A DNA stretch of 10,801 nucleotides from an uncultured Eubacteriales bacterium (GTDB taxonomy: Bacteria; Bacillota_A; Clostridia; Lachnospirales; Lachnospiraceae), in assembly GCA_900321365.1 (NCBI GenBank), contig ONVT01000021.1, forward strand, positions 1 to 10,801, in the 5' to 3' direction. Both the position numbers and the translations under genes were made by a program. Within the stretch, counting starts at the first letter, position 1, and each line of letters opens with the position of its first letter. The notes under the pieces are model-generated. The model was not told the DNA's origin and ran no database searches. It saw only the letters and a list, made by a program, of their open reading frames with translations. Shown here one piece after another: positions 1 to 8,858 of this stretch.

Positions 1-126
1 CGTCAGCGCCGGAAAGCGCTTAGTTTAACCGCATATACCGCGGTGAAATCGTCCAAAACGGAAAAGAATTTCGTTCGCGAGTATAGACTGGTACAGCCGG
101 GCATGAGAGCGGTTCTGAAAGAATGA
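1..126 (+). CDS. C-terminal end of an upstream gene (partial, unrecognised)
   Basis: Frame 1 is open from the window edge to a TGA at 124-126 and encodes 41 residues ending in GMRAVLKE. The other two forward frames both hit stops within the first 30 bases. The peptide is basic, with many Lys and Arg, and has no motif I recognise. The stop lies 16 nt before the phosphatase ATG, which is the spacing expected of genes in one operon, so the phosphatase is probably not the first gene of its transcript. A 41-codon open stretch can occur by chance, so confidence is moderate. The protein's identity cannot be decided from this tail. Confidence 0.5.
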   Translation, partial: RQRRKALSLTAYTAVKSSKTEKNFVREYRLVQPGMRAVLKE

Positions 127-142
127 GAGGTCAGGACAGTAT

Positions 143-1930
143 ATGAAAAAAAGAAGCCTTGTAAAGATGTTCGCGCTTGTGTTCATTTTATTCGCTGTGG
201 GAACGATTGTTGTCAGTGGAACCATGACTTATCTGGCGCAGAACAAGTCCTATCACGAGGATTGTGTGGCGAATCTGAGAAATCTGACGACCAGCCTGAA
301 CAGGCAGATCGCTTATGAGGGAGATGAGTTTATCAATCTGAAAGCCTGGTATCAGGAACATCCGGATCTGGTGCAGGTTCCTGTAAACTTCCGGGAGGAC
401 CTGCCGGCGGCTGAGGAAGCTTTCAACCGGTATATTGCAAAGAACTATCCGGGCAGGGTCTTTGGAACGGATCTGACGTTTGAGGAGCTGGATCCGGAAG
501 GCCAGAGGCTTTATGTGAATTACTCCTTTGAGTACTGGTTCACGGTCTTTTTTGACGCGGCAGAGGACTTTGGCCAGAGTTATGTCTACTTTATCTATCC
601 GGAAGACGAGCAGGATCATAAGATGAACTACATGTTTGATCCTACCATGGAGACGACAACGACGGAAGACGGCAGGGAAATCCTTAAACTGGGAGATATC
701 GTATTTGAAGATCCTGCGATACACAGGTATATGTGGGAAGCCTGGAATACCGGGAAAGCGCCGAATGGCTTTGATTCCCTGGACAATGAGTTCGGGCATG
801 TGTACACCTACTGCATGCCATTGACCATTGACGGGGAGAAGGTTGGCCTGCTCTGCTCGGAGATCAGTGTGGATTATGTCAATTCCGAGATTATGTCGAA
901 TGTGATCGTACAGGCTCTGGTGACAGCGCTTGTTCTGATCGTGTTTACTTTTGTACTGTATCTTCTCCTGCGTAAAAATGTTCTGAACCGCATCATCCGA
1001 ATCGAAGAGAAGGTAAGAGAGTATTCAGAAAGGAAGGATCCTCAGATCGCGAAGGAGATCGCCGGGCAGTCCGGGCCGATGGACGAGATTGGCTCGCTGG
1101 CCTCAAGCTTTTCAGCGATGGTCACGGAGCTGGAGGATTATATGAATAATCTTCAGCGCGTGACTGCGGAGAAGGAGCGGATTGACGCAGACCTGAGCAT
1201 CGCCACCCAGATCCAGGCGGATATGCTTCCCCGGATCTTCCCCGCGTTCCCGGAGAAAAAAGAAGTGAGCATCTTTGCTTCCATGACGCCGGCGAAGGAA
1301 GTGGGCGGTGATTTCTATGACCTCTTCCTGGTGGATGATACCCATCTTGCCCTTGTAATCGCGGACGTATCCGGTAAGGGCGTTCCGGCAGCGCTGTTCA
1401 TGGTCATCGCCAAGACACTGATCAAGAACCGCCTTCAGACGGGAGAGTCTCCGGCTGAGGCTCTCAGTGTCGTTAATAATCAGCTCTGCGAGGGGAATGA
1501 GGCGCAGTTCTTTGTCACGGTATGGCTGACGGTGATCGATCTGGAAACAGGCGACGCCCTGGAGGCAAACGCCGGGCACGAGTACCCCGCGATCAGGAAA
1601 GGCAGCAGCCCCTATGAACTGATCAAGACGAAACATTCACCGGCGGTTGCCATTATGGAAGGCATGAAGTACCGCCAGTCCCGCTTTCATCTGGATCCCG
1701 GAGACAGGCTGTTTGTCTATACGGACGGCGTGACGGAGGCGACCAATGCGCAGAATGAACTGTTCGGTGAGACAAGGCTTCTGGAGGCTCTGAACCGGAA
1801 TCCGGATGCATCGCCGATGGATCTCCTTCCGGTCGTGAAGAAAGAGATTGACGACTTTGTCGGCGTGGCGCCTCAGTTTGATGATATCACCATGCTGAGC
1901 TTTGTCTATAATGGAAGGACAGATCAATGA
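143..1930 (+). CDS. Membrane-bound SpoIIE/RsbU-type PP2C serine phosphatase with extracellular sensor and HAMP domain
   Basis: This 595-residue protein has a membrane segment at about residues 8-28, an extracytoplasmic domain at about 29-252, and a second membrane segment at about 253-275. A HAMP-like linker and a coiled coil (about 276-350) follow, then a C-terminal SpoIIE-type PP2C domain. The metal-binding motifs are visible: GGDFYD (388-393), ADVSGKG (407-413), YTDGVTE (526-532) and QFDDIT (578-583). The motif set looks intact, so the enzyme should be active. Proteins of this family remove phosphate from serine or threonine of anti-anti-sigma (STAS) proteins and so control partner switching; its substrate is not visible here. 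The extracellular domain presumably senses a signal and passes it through HAMP. The ATG follows AGGA at 133-136 with 6 nt spacing. The stop overlaps the next start by 4 nt (ATGA), which suggests translational coupling to the unknown protein downstream. Confidence 0.93.
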   Translation: MKKRSLVKMFALVFILFAVGTIVVSGTMTYLAQNKSYHEDCVANLRNLTTSLNRQIAYEGDEFINLKAWYQEHPDLVQVPVNFREDLPAAEEAFNRYIAKNYPGRVFGTDLTFEELDPEGQRLYVNYSFEYWFTVFFDAAEDFGQSYVYFIYPEDEQDHKMNYMFDPTMETTTTEDGREILKLGDIVFEDPAIHRYMWEAWNTGKAPNGFDSLDNEFGHVYTYCMPLTIDGEKVGLLCSEISVDYVNSEIMSNVIVQALVTALVLIVFTFVLYLLLRKNVLNRIIRIEEKVREYSERKDPQIAKEIAGQSGPMDEIGSLASSFSAMVTELEDYMNNLQRVTAEKERIDADLSIATQIQADMLPRIFPAFPEKKEVSIFASMTPAKEVGGDFYDLFLVDDTHLALVIADVSGKGVPAALFMVIAKTLIKNRLQTGESPAEALSVVNNQLCEGNEAQFFVTVWLTVIDLETGDALEANAGHEYPAIRKGSSPYELIKTKHSPAVAIMEGMKYRQSRFHLDPGDRLFVYTDGVTEATNAQNELFGETRLLEALNRNPDASPMDLLPVVKKEIDDFVGVAPQFDDITMLSFVYNGRTDQ

Positions 1931-3408
1931 CAAACAGCGTAAGCGTCATGGCGCAGCTGTGCAGACAGCGCAATGAGACTGTTCTGGCCAGCTATGCTTT
2001 CGGCCGGATGGACCTTGACGCTTTTTCCCTCCTGCAGGCGCGGAAGGTAAAGTATAATCTTCAGATCGGTTCTCTCCTGGACAGCACGGATGCGGAAGAA
2101 TCCGCGGCGGCGCTTGCCCGGAAGCTGCTTGGAGAGGCGGAAGCCTTTGCTCTTCGGGAAGCGATGAAAAAGAAAGTGATCTGCAGCGCAGATCATCATG
2201 GATCGCTCTATTGTTCCCAGTTTTTTCAGGGAGATATTCTGTTTGCCCTGATACTGGAAAAGCTGGGATGCGGGAATACGTGTGTTCCGGTTCTTGCCGC
2301 CGGACAGGTGGAGCTGGAAAATTCAACCTACGCAAGAGGGATCTGTGCTTATTCCTCCGGGGAGAACAAACTGTTTCTGCCGCTGTTTCCGGCAAAGCAC
2401 AGTGTGCAGCTGGCTTCCCACGCGGCCCCTGTTTCGCCGGATATGGTCAGCCGCTTTCGAAAGCGATTTGTTGATGAGGGGGAAGATGAACGTCTGAGGC
2501 AGACGCTTCATGAGATCTGCAGAGATCTCTATGAACCGGAAGAGATCAGAAGGGCCGGAAGCTTCTCAGACCAGACGACCCTGATCGGGAAACGACTTAT
2601 GGAGCATCTGTTCCCTCAGGAGGGTCCTTCTTTTGTGTACCTGGAAATGGAAACGGTGGTCCAGCCACTTCTGCTCGCGGAACTGTCTGATGAGAGCTCT
2701 TTGATCTTCAGGCTTCTGTATGATCCGGCAGTGAGAGAAAGACTGATCCGGGAGAAACTGCCGGACGGGTCATCTCCGGGAGACCTTTTATTCAGGGCCG
2801 CGGATGAGAAGGGACGCAAGATCATGCTCAGCCTTTCGCCGGACGGTTTCCTGACAGGAAGGGGCTGGAGAAAGGAACCTGTCATCTATGGGACGAAGCC
2901 GGATGAACTGGCTTCTCTGATCCGGGAGAAGAGAGTTTTCCCCGGCATCTTTACGGAAGCTGTACTGCTTTTCTTTGAAAGAGGGATCACCTGGATGGGT
3001 GGAATGTTCCAGGCTTCCTATCTGCCGCTCTGGCAGGCTGCCCTGGCAGGGGTACTGGAAGAAGAGGGCTGCGAAAGGCAGGCTGAGCTGATCCGCGCCT
3101 ATGACTGCAGCGGATATGTCTGTGGGCCGATGTTTGCGCTTTACCGGGGTGATGGCTTCGCAACGACAGCGGGACCTGTGGAACTGTGGCAGCGCCCGGT
3201 CTCTTTTGAGAGGATCCGGGAGACTGCCCTTAAGACTTCTCTCTGGGACGCTCATATGATCGGTCTTTCGGAGATGTACTTTGACCTGACACTCAGAGAT
3301 GAACGGGAGCCGGACTGGTACGGAAAGATCGCGGAAGAATTGTTCCGGACTTATCCGGAGAATGTGGTGACGGATGCGACTAAGAACCGTTCCGAAGCTG
3401 CTGTGTAA
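1927..3408 (+). CDS. Hypothetical soluble protein, 493 residues, coupled to the phosphatase
   Basis: I do not recognise this protein. It has no signal peptide and no clear membrane segment, so it is probably cytoplasmic. It is rich in charged residues and reads as one long globular protein of at least two parts. The first (about 1-190) contains a Cys/His-bearing stretch, ICSADHHGSLYCSQ. The second runs from about residue 200 and contains FSDQTTLIGKRL and, later, GITWMGGMFQASYLPLW. Its ATG overlaps the phosphatase stop by 4 nt and has its own Shine-Dalgarno, GGAAGGA at 1913-1919, 7 nt upstream. The coupling suggests matched production with the phosphatase, for example as a partner, substrate carrier or enzyme responding to the same signal, but this is inference. 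Composition resembles its neighbours and nothing suggests truncation. An uncharacterised metabolic enzyme is equally possible. Confidence 0.85.
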   Translation: MTNSVSVMAQLCRQRNETVLASYAFGRMDLDAFSLLQARKVKYNLQIGSLLDSTDAEESAAALARKLLGEAEAFALREAMKKKVICSADHHGSLYCSQFFQGDILFALILEKLGCGNTCVPVLAAGQVELENSTYARGICAYSSGENKLFLPLFPAKHSVQLASHAAPVSPDMVSRFRKRFVDEGEDERLRQTLHEICRDLYEPEEIRRAGSFSDQTTLIGKRLMEHLFPQEGPSFVYLEMETVVQPLLLAELSDESSLIFRLLYDPAVRERLIREKLPDGSSPGDLLFRAADEKGRKIMLSLSPDGFLTGRGWRKEPVIYGTKPDELASLIREKRVFPGIFTEAVLLFFERGITWMGGMFQASYLPLWQAALAGVLEEEGCERQAELIRAYDCSGYVCGPMFALYRGDGFATTAGPVELWQRPVSFERIRETALKTSLWDAHMIGLSEMYFDLTLRDEREPDWYGKIAEELFRTYPENVVTDATKNRSEAAV

Positions 3409-3533
3409 CTTTGTGAGTATTTTTGCCATGTGCTCTCGAAGAAAAAGGCAGAATGAAAAGATATTGCTGCACAGATCCAGATATCACGGCAGCTGCAGGG
3501 CAGGAAAGCGGAAGGACAGGAAAAGGTGTATCT

Positions 3534-4772
3534 ATGAGAGCTGACATCAGATCCAATCTGAAAAAGGCGGAATGGGCGGGAATCCTCTCAGCATGGCTGC
3601 TCCTGGCTTTTGTTCTGTCCGCCGGCCTGGTGTATGCGGAGGAAACCACGGAGAAAAACTCAGAGGATGTTTTCTCTTCTGACAGCGGGACTGTGCCGGC
3701 CCTGAAGGAGGGAGATCCCGCGAAACGGATCTGCGTTGTATCCTATGACGAGTACATTCCTTTCAGCCGACAGCTGTATTATATCCTGACCGGACTGGAG
3801 GAGAATGGATGGATCGCTGAGGGCAGCATTCCCTTTACCGCGGAAGAGATAGAAAAAATGTACGTGGATGAGATGTACGCTCTTCTTGAGGAGACGGATC
3901 TCGGCCCTTATCTGGAGTTTTCCCCTGGCGCCTGCTATTACCTGGCTTATGAGGAGGAAGACGATGTTGCGGCAGATCTTGAAAAAAGGGTGGAAGAAGG
4001 AGAGATCGATCTGGTCATCGCGACAGGAACCAGTGCCGGCGTATTTGCAAAGAGCCTGGACCTGCCGGTTCCGGTGATTGATTTTTCCGCAACGGATCCG
4101 GTTGCCTCCGGGATTATAGACTCCGCGACGGAAGGAACCGGGAATCCGAACATCTGGGCGCAGGTCGAACCGTCCCTGCCCCTGAGACAGCTGAAGTATT
4201 ATCATTCCATCAAACCCTTTGACCGCCTGGGCGTGATCATCTACGGGGATGAGACCATATCCGGAGTACCGGATATAGAGAAGTCGGCGGAGGATATCGG
4301 GTTTTCGCTGATAAAGTACAATATTGAGGAGCAGCCAAGAGAGACAGAGGAGGAAAAAGAGAAGTATTACGAGCTGGTGGAGGAAAAGGTCCGGCAGATG
4401 GCGGAAGAGGACATAGACGCCTTTTTCCTGACGGTAGACCTGATCAATGACATGGAATACCTGATGCCTCTGCTTTCTTACTTTTATGACGAGGGGATAC
4501 CGGTATACCTGATGGATGATGTGTCTGTCGTGGAGGCCGGAGCACTGATGCTGATCTCAGCCAATGACATGGAGAACGTAGGGCGCTTCGTGGCTGATGT
4601 GATCGCCAGGACCCTGAACGGGGACGAGGCGGGCAGCCTGCCCTGCGTTTATACAAGCGCACCCAGTATCTATGTGAATTATGACGTTGCCAGACAGATC
4701 GGGTATCCTTTGTCTTTTGAGTTCCTGGCAGCCTGCGATCAGATTTTCACTGAGGGAAGAGAGCAGCCATGA
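3534..4772 (+). CDS. Secreted ABC_sub_bind (TrpX-like) substrate-binding protein
   Basis: From the ATG at 3534 the protein has 412 residues. A signal peptide (Lys/Arg-containing start, hydrophobic core AGILSAWLLLAFVLSAGLV) ends near VYA-EE, followed by an acidic linker. A two-lobed periplasmic-binding-protein fold comes next: KRICVVSYDEY at the first strand, IDLVIATGTSAGVF, PVIDFSATDPVASGI, RLGVIIYGDE at the start of lobe 2, and GIPVYLMDDVSVVEAGALM near the end. This pattern is typical of the ABC_sub_bind family, whose members bind amino acids or other small solutes. There is no lipobox cysteine. The 3534 start is chosen because AGGAAAAGG lies at 3518-3526 with 7 nt spacing and it places the signal peptide at the N terminus; in-frame TTG at 3423 and ATG at 3453 would add an implausible leader. 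A 125-nt gap separates it from the gene before. No permease or ATPase gene is adjacent, and the next gene overlaps by 4 nt, so a sensory role is likely. Confidence 0.88.
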   Translation: MRADIRSNLKKAEWAGILSAWLLLAFVLSAGLVYAEETTEKNSEDVFSSDSGTVPALKEGDPAKRICVVSYDEYIPFSRQLYYILTGLEENGWIAEGSIPFTAEEIEKMYVDEMYALLEETDLGPYLEFSPGACYYLAYEEEDDVAADLEKRVEEGEIDLVIATGTSAGVFAKSLDLPVPVIDFSATDPVASGIIDSATEGTGNPNIWAQVEPSLPLRQLKYYHSIKPFDRLGVIIYGDETISGVPDIEKSAEDIGFSLIKYNIEEQPRETEEEKEKYYELVEEKVRQMAEEDIDAFFLTVDLINDMEYLMPLLSYFYDEGIPVYLMDDVSVVEAGALMLISANDMENVGRFVADVIARTLNGDEAGSLPCVYTSAPSIYVNYDVARQIGYPLSFEFLAACDQIFTEGREQP

Positions 4773-7150
4773 GAAAGAAAAAAGAGGCCTGGATTTATCT
4801 TCTGATTCTGCTGGTCGTATCGTGGTTATCCATAGCGTTTGTCCCCATCATGGGTTATCTGAACTACCGGACATCAGCGCTGGAACTGGAAGAGCAGGTA
4901 ATCACCAGGATTGAAAAGGATGCGGTTTCTGACCTGGAGACAGCCATCGGTTTCGGAAAGAGCTTTCAGAATTACTATGGAATGGAAGATATCTTTGCCT
5001 CCTTCAATAACCAGATTGAGGGCACCATTCCGTTTGTCCTGGAAAAGAACGGGGAGCTTCTGTACTGCGATTCCACTCAGGGGGATGAGAGAAGGGAAGC
5101 GATCATTCAGTTCCTGGCTTCCAGGGAGTTCGAAAGGCTTTATCCTGACCTTTCCACAGAGGAGGGCGGTACTGCCAAAAAGGACCGGGTAGAGATGATC
5201 CTCACAGCCATTCATCAGGATGGTGAGATCATCGGCTATTTTGGCTGTCTCTATTCGGAACAGATTTTTGACGACGGATTTCGGAATGTGCGCAGCAGTA
5301 TCATCCTGCTGTCCGTGATTATCGCCATACTGGAGAGCCTGGCGCTGGCTGTCTTTGTCCGGAGGGTCAGGTCTGACCGCTGGATAGAGCACCATCGCAG
5401 ATCTTCTGACCGGTTTTTTGAGAAACTGACTGTAATTCTGATCATGACATTCTCCATCCTTCTTCTCGCGGGACTGTCGATCGGCAGGTTCCAGGACGAT
5501 TACATGGAAAAGATGGAGGATTCCGTCCGGGTCACCATGCGCAACCTGGAGGATACCATCCGCCGCGTCGAGAACCAGGGGGTGGATCTGCGCGAAGTGG
5601 ATGACCTGAATGAGTACATCGCGGACAGGATTTCTTCTCTGACAATGGTGCGGTCGGTCCGTGTAACGAATCAGATCACAGAAGTCACCCGGACGGATGA
5701 AGAGTCGGATCTGCTGTTTTTCATGATCAATGTGGATGAAGACAGCGGGACCAGGATGTTCCTGGAAGCGGAGCTTTCCACGGAGACGGTTCAGAAGGAA
5801 ATGAGGAATATCGTTCTGTTGCTGCTCTCCACCATGATCATCCTGATGATCTTTGTCTTTGAACTGAATGCTCTGATTGATCTGCTTGTGGTGAAGCTCA
5901 GGGAGGCCGGAAACCGGGGAAAGGGCTTTTCAGAGAAGCATGTGCGTATTGCCCTGCGGTTTACAGGCTTTTTGTGTTCGACAGCGGAATACATGTGCGT
6001 TCCCTATGCGGCCATGCTGATCCGTGCGGGCGGGGAATCCCTGTTCGGACTGTCTGTCGGTATGACAGCCGCGCTGCCGTTGACAGTAGAAAGCGTGGCA
6101 CAGATCGTGGCGATGCTGCTTCTTCCCCGTTTTGTAAAAAAGACCAGTGTGAGGATCACGCTGGTACTCTCTGCCGCGCTGATGATCGTCAGCAACGTGA
6201 CGGCATTTTCCATGGGTTCTGCTGCGGCCATTATTCTCTGCAGAGCTGTGGCAGGTGTCGCCTATGCCGGATTTAAGCAGGTTTCCAATTTCCTGATTAC
6301 AAAAGGCTATGAAACAGAGACCGGGAGAAGCGAGAATATCTCCCAGGATAATGCGGGCCTTCTGGCAGGCGCCACCTGCGGAGCCGGTCTGGGCGCCATT
6401 CTTTCCGCCAATACCGGGTACGCAATGACATTCCTCTTCTCGGCCTGCTTTTTTGTTTTCTATCTGCTGGCGGCGCTTTCCCTTGTTCCCTGGAAGGCGC
6501 TCAGTCAGAAAAGCCTGTCAGAGAAAGCTGAGGGAAAGCCTGTGCGCGGGATAGATGTCTTCCGGATGATCTTCTCCGGGGAGATGCTTTTCTATATTGT
6601 GGTGATCGGGATTCCGCTGAACATCGGCGTCATGCTGTGCGTGACCCTGGTTCCGGCGATCTGCCAGACGCATGGGATTTCCTCGGTTTTGCTGAGTTAC
6701 TGCTATATCGCAAACGGCATCGCCGGTATCTATATCGGGCCGGCCCTGGTCTCAAAAGCGAAAAAGATCATCGGTCTTCCGGCCTCCATTGCCATTGCTT
6801 TTGCCCTGACAGCGGTCGGCATCTTTATTCTGCATGTACCGCCGCTGGTCCTGATGATTGTGATCACCAGCATGATCCTCGGTTTTCTGGACGGCTTTGC
6901 CACGCCGATGTGCACGGACCAGTTCATGGAGCTTGGCGTGGTCAGACACGCAGTGGATGAACCGACGGCGCTGGTCTTTTCGGTCGTGCTGTCCTATGTA
7001 CTGCTGACATTTGCGCCGATGGTGGCAGAGCTTCTGCTTTTACCGGGAAAAGGTGCAGTCTCACCGATGATGATCGGAGCAGTTGTGTATGCGGTTGCCG
7101 CTGTCCTTGTTTTATTCTTCCGGCGGAATAAAAACGCGTCCGGATCCTGA
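4769..7150 (+). CDS. Sensor-MFS fusion: two extracytoplasmic domains joined to a major facilitator domain
   Basis: This 793-residue membrane protein has an unusual layout. The first membrane segment is at about 8-30, then an extracytoplasmic segment (about 31-172) resembling a single-Cache/PAS-like sensor in size and in strand pattern (VLEKNGELLYCD, ILTAIHQDGEIIGYFG). Two membrane segments (about 175-197 and 217-240) flank a short basic loop. A second extracytoplasmic segment (about 241-345) with a helical, acidic start follows, then a membrane segment at about 347-370. From about 392 to 786 there is an MFS-like domain with about twelve hydrophobic segments, including GLSVGMTAALPLTVESVAQ and a central hydrophilic loop near 570-600. 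The gene overlaps the binding-protein gene by 4 nt (ATGA), with GAGGGA at 4752-4757, so the two are probably made together and may interact at the membrane. It may be a solute-gated transporter or a transporter-like receptor. No kinase, phosphatase or cyclase domain is present. Family assignment of the sensor segments is uncertain; MFS is fairly sure. Confidence 0.87.
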   Translation: MRKKKEAWIYLLILLVVSWLSIAFVPIMGYLNYRTSALELEEQVITRIEKDAVSDLETAIGFGKSFQNYYGMEDIFASFNNQIEGTIPFVLEKNGELLYCDSTQGDERREAIIQFLASREFERLYPDLSTEEGGTAKKDRVEMILTAIHQDGEIIGYFGCLYSEQIFDDGFRNVRSSIILLSVIIAILESLALAVFVRRVRSDRWIEHHRRSSDRFFEKLTVILIMTFSILLLAGLSIGRFQDDYMEKMEDSVRVTMRNLEDTIRRVENQGVDLREVDDLNEYIADRISSLTMVRSVRVTNQITEVTRTDEESDLLFFMINVDEDSGTRMFLEAELSTETVQKEMRNIVLLLLSTMIILMIFVFELNALIDLLVVKLREAGNRGKGFSEKHVRIALRFTGFLCSTAEYMCVPYAAMLIRAGGESLFGLSVGMTAALPLTVESVAQIVAMLLLPRFVKKTSVRITLVLSAALMIVSNVTAFSMGSAAAIILCRAVAGVAYAGFKQVSNFLITKGYETETGRSENISQDNAGLLAGATCGAGLGAILSANTGYAMTFLFSACFFVFYLLAALSLVPWKALSQKSLSEKAEGKPVRGIDVFRMIFSGEMLFYIVVIGIPLNIGVMLCVTLVPAICQTHGISSVLLSYCYIANGIAGIYIGPALVSKAKKIIGLPASIAIAFALTAVGIFILHVPPLVLMIVITSMILGFLDGFATPMCTDQFMELGVVRHAVDEPTALVFSVVLSYVLLTFAPMVAELLLLPGKGAVSPMMIGAVVYAVAAVLVLFFRRNKNASGS

Positions 7151-7182
7151 GAGAAACAGTATTTGTGATGAGAGGCATGAAA

Positions 7183-8856
7183 ATGGTTAAGTTATTCCTG
7201 GTAGAAGATGAGATCGTCATGAGGGACGGCATCAAGAGCCAGATCAACTGGGAGAAGGAAGACATCGAGTTCGTCGGCGAAGCGAGCGACGGGGAGCTTG
7301 CCTGGCCCATGATTCTGGAGACAAAGCCGGATATTCTCCTGACGGACATTAAGATGCCGTTCATGGACGGTCTGGAGCTGTCTGCCCTGGTCCGGAAGGA
7401 ACTTCCTGATACAGCGATCATCATTCTTTCCGGGTATGATGAATTTGTCTATGCTCAGCAGGCGGTTTCCCTTGGCGTGACGGACTATCTGCTTAAGCCT
7501 CTTCCGCCGGGGAAACTCCTGGAGTGCATCCGGCGCGTGCAGGAGAAGATTGAGCAGGAGAGGGAAGCATCTGACGGCGTCTGGAGCGAGGAACTGGCAA
7601 GAGAGCAGAAGGATGCGGAGAAAAACCTCCTTTTCCGCTCTCTCGTCACGAATGACAGGCCGCTTGCGGAAATCCTCGCCATGGCGGATCATCTTGGCAT
7701 TCACATTTCTGCCAGATACTACGCGGTGATGCTGATGACAGTACACGGAAGGGAAAACGCGATGCCCTCCGAAGAGCTTCGCGCAGATCTGGCTTCCATT
7801 CCGGAACAGATCGACGGCTGGTTCTTCTTTGACCGCAATGAGAATGGTTTTGCCATGATCGGCAGAGCGAATTCCACGAAGGAGCTGTCCGATACGCAGG
7901 AGGAGCTGATCCGCCGCCTGAAAGAACGCGTGGAGGCGGATCGGGACCATACCTGGTTCATCGGTGTCGGAACGACCGTCAACCGGATCAGTGATATCGA
8001 GAAAGCATACTACTCGGCGAACAAAGCGCTTTCCTGGCGTTTCATCACAGGACTGAATCAGGTGGCCTTCTCGGGCGGGAAGGGCAGCGTGGATGCGGGG
8101 AGCTCCATCGGGCACGATTCCCCTGCCGTTTTTGCACTGGAGGATCCTGCGATTCCCCCTCAGCTGGATGTTTCCGGCGCCGTCATGAATGAGAATTCCA
8201 GGAAAATGCTGGAGAACTTCCTCAAGACCGGTACCTATGAAGAAGCGGAACCCTTTATGGAAGGGGTGTTTGATTCGATCGGGGAGAAAAATCTCGGATC
8301 CTATCTCTTCCTGACGTATCTTTCCATGGACCTGTATTTTGCCATGGTAAGGTTTTTACGTGAGCTTGGGCGCCGGGTCGACGAGATTGATGAGAAATGC
8401 GGTGATATCAACGCCCTTCTCAAAAACCGTGTCACCGTGGAGGAGGCAAGAGACTACCTGACAAAGTATCTGAAGGAGCTTATCCTTCTGAGAGACCATA
8501 ACACGGAGAAACGCTATGGCCGGATCCTGCAGGATGCGGTCGCCTATATCGATGAGAACTTTGACCGTGAGGACATTTCCCTGAACCGCGTCGCGCAGAC
8601 TATCGGGATGAGCCCGAATCATTTCTCCTCGATCTTCTCGCAGGAAATAGGAATGACATTCATCGAATACCTGATCAGCAGGAGGATGGAGCGGGCGAAG
8701 GAGCTCCTTCGGACGACGCAGCTGAGAAGCTCTGAGGTTGCGTACCGGGTCGGGTACCGGGATCCGCATTATTTCAGCTCCACGTTTAAGAAGATGCAGG
8801 GTATGACGCCCCGGGAGTACAGGATGTCGTGCCAGGAGCAGGGGGGATCTGTATAA
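7183..8856 (+). CDS. YesN-like response regulator: receiver plus AraC-type DNA-binding domain
   Basis: This 557-residue cytoplasmic transcription regulator starts with a receiver domain: acidic pocket E8/D9, phosphoacceptor D55 in LLTDIKMP, switch S83 in ILSGYDEF and K105 in LLKPL. A middle region (about 125-330) contains the SDIEKAYYSANKAL stretch common in the regulatory linker of YesN-type proteins. A C-terminal AraC helix-turn-helix pair lies at about 447-547, with ISLNRVAQTIGMSPNHFSSI as the first reader and SSEVAYRVGYRDPHYFSSTF as the second. The ATG at 7183 is preferred: AGAGG lies at 7171-7175, 7 nt upstream, and MVKLFLVEDE is the normal start of the family. GTG 7165, ATG 7168 and ATG 7177 are in-frame alternatives. 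Phosphorylation by the downstream kinase should let it bind paired direct repeats; the likely target is at 10488-10520. The gene lies 32 nt after the sensor-MFS gene and 2 nt before the kinase gene. Confidence 0.95.
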   Translation: MVKLFLVEDEIVMRDGIKSQINWEKEDIEFVGEASDGELAWPMILETKPDILLTDIKMPFMDGLELSALVRKELPDTAIIILSGYDEFVYAQQAVSLGVTDYLLKPLPPGKLLECIRRVQEKIEQEREASDGVWSEELAREQKDAEKNLLFRSLVTNDRPLAEILAMADHLGIHISARYYAVMLMTVHGRENAMPSEELRADLASIPEQIDGWFFFDRNENGFAMIGRANSTKELSDTQEELIRRLKERVEADRDHTWFIGVGTTVNRISDIEKAYYSANKALSWRFITGLNQVAFSGGKGSVDAGSSIGHDSPAVFALEDPAIPPQLDVSGAVMNENSRKMLENFLKTGTYEEAEPFMEGVFDSIGEKNLGSYLFLTYLSMDLYFAMVRFLRELGRRVDEIDEKCGDINALLKNRVTVEEARDYLTKYLKELILLRDHNTEKRYGRILQDAVAYIDENFDREDISLNRVAQTIGMSPNHFSSIFSQEIGMTFIEYLISRRMERAKELLRTTQLRSSEVAYRVGYRDPHYFSSTFKKMQGMTPREYRMSCQEQGGSV

Positions 8857-8858
8857 AC

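Noticed and set aside
188..799. Minus-strand open frame of 203 codons
   Set aside because: It lies wholly inside the phosphatase gene, which has clear domain motifs on the + strand. The minus-strand product shows no recognisable motif.
3423..3533. A longer start (TTG at 3423 or ATG at 3453) for the binding-protein gene
   Set aside because: It would place 27 to 37 polar residues before the signal peptide, and neither start has a ribosome binding site as good as AGGAAAAGG before 3534.
7110..7133. Inverted repeat TTTTATTC/GAATAAAA with an 8-nt loop near the end of the sensor-MFS gene
   Set aside because: The stem is short and AT-rich, lies inside the coding sequence and has no following T-tract, so a terminator or attenuator is not supported.
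7192..8115. Minus-strand open frame of 307 codons
   Set aside because: It is a shadow of the response regulator, whose receiver residues are intact on the + strand.
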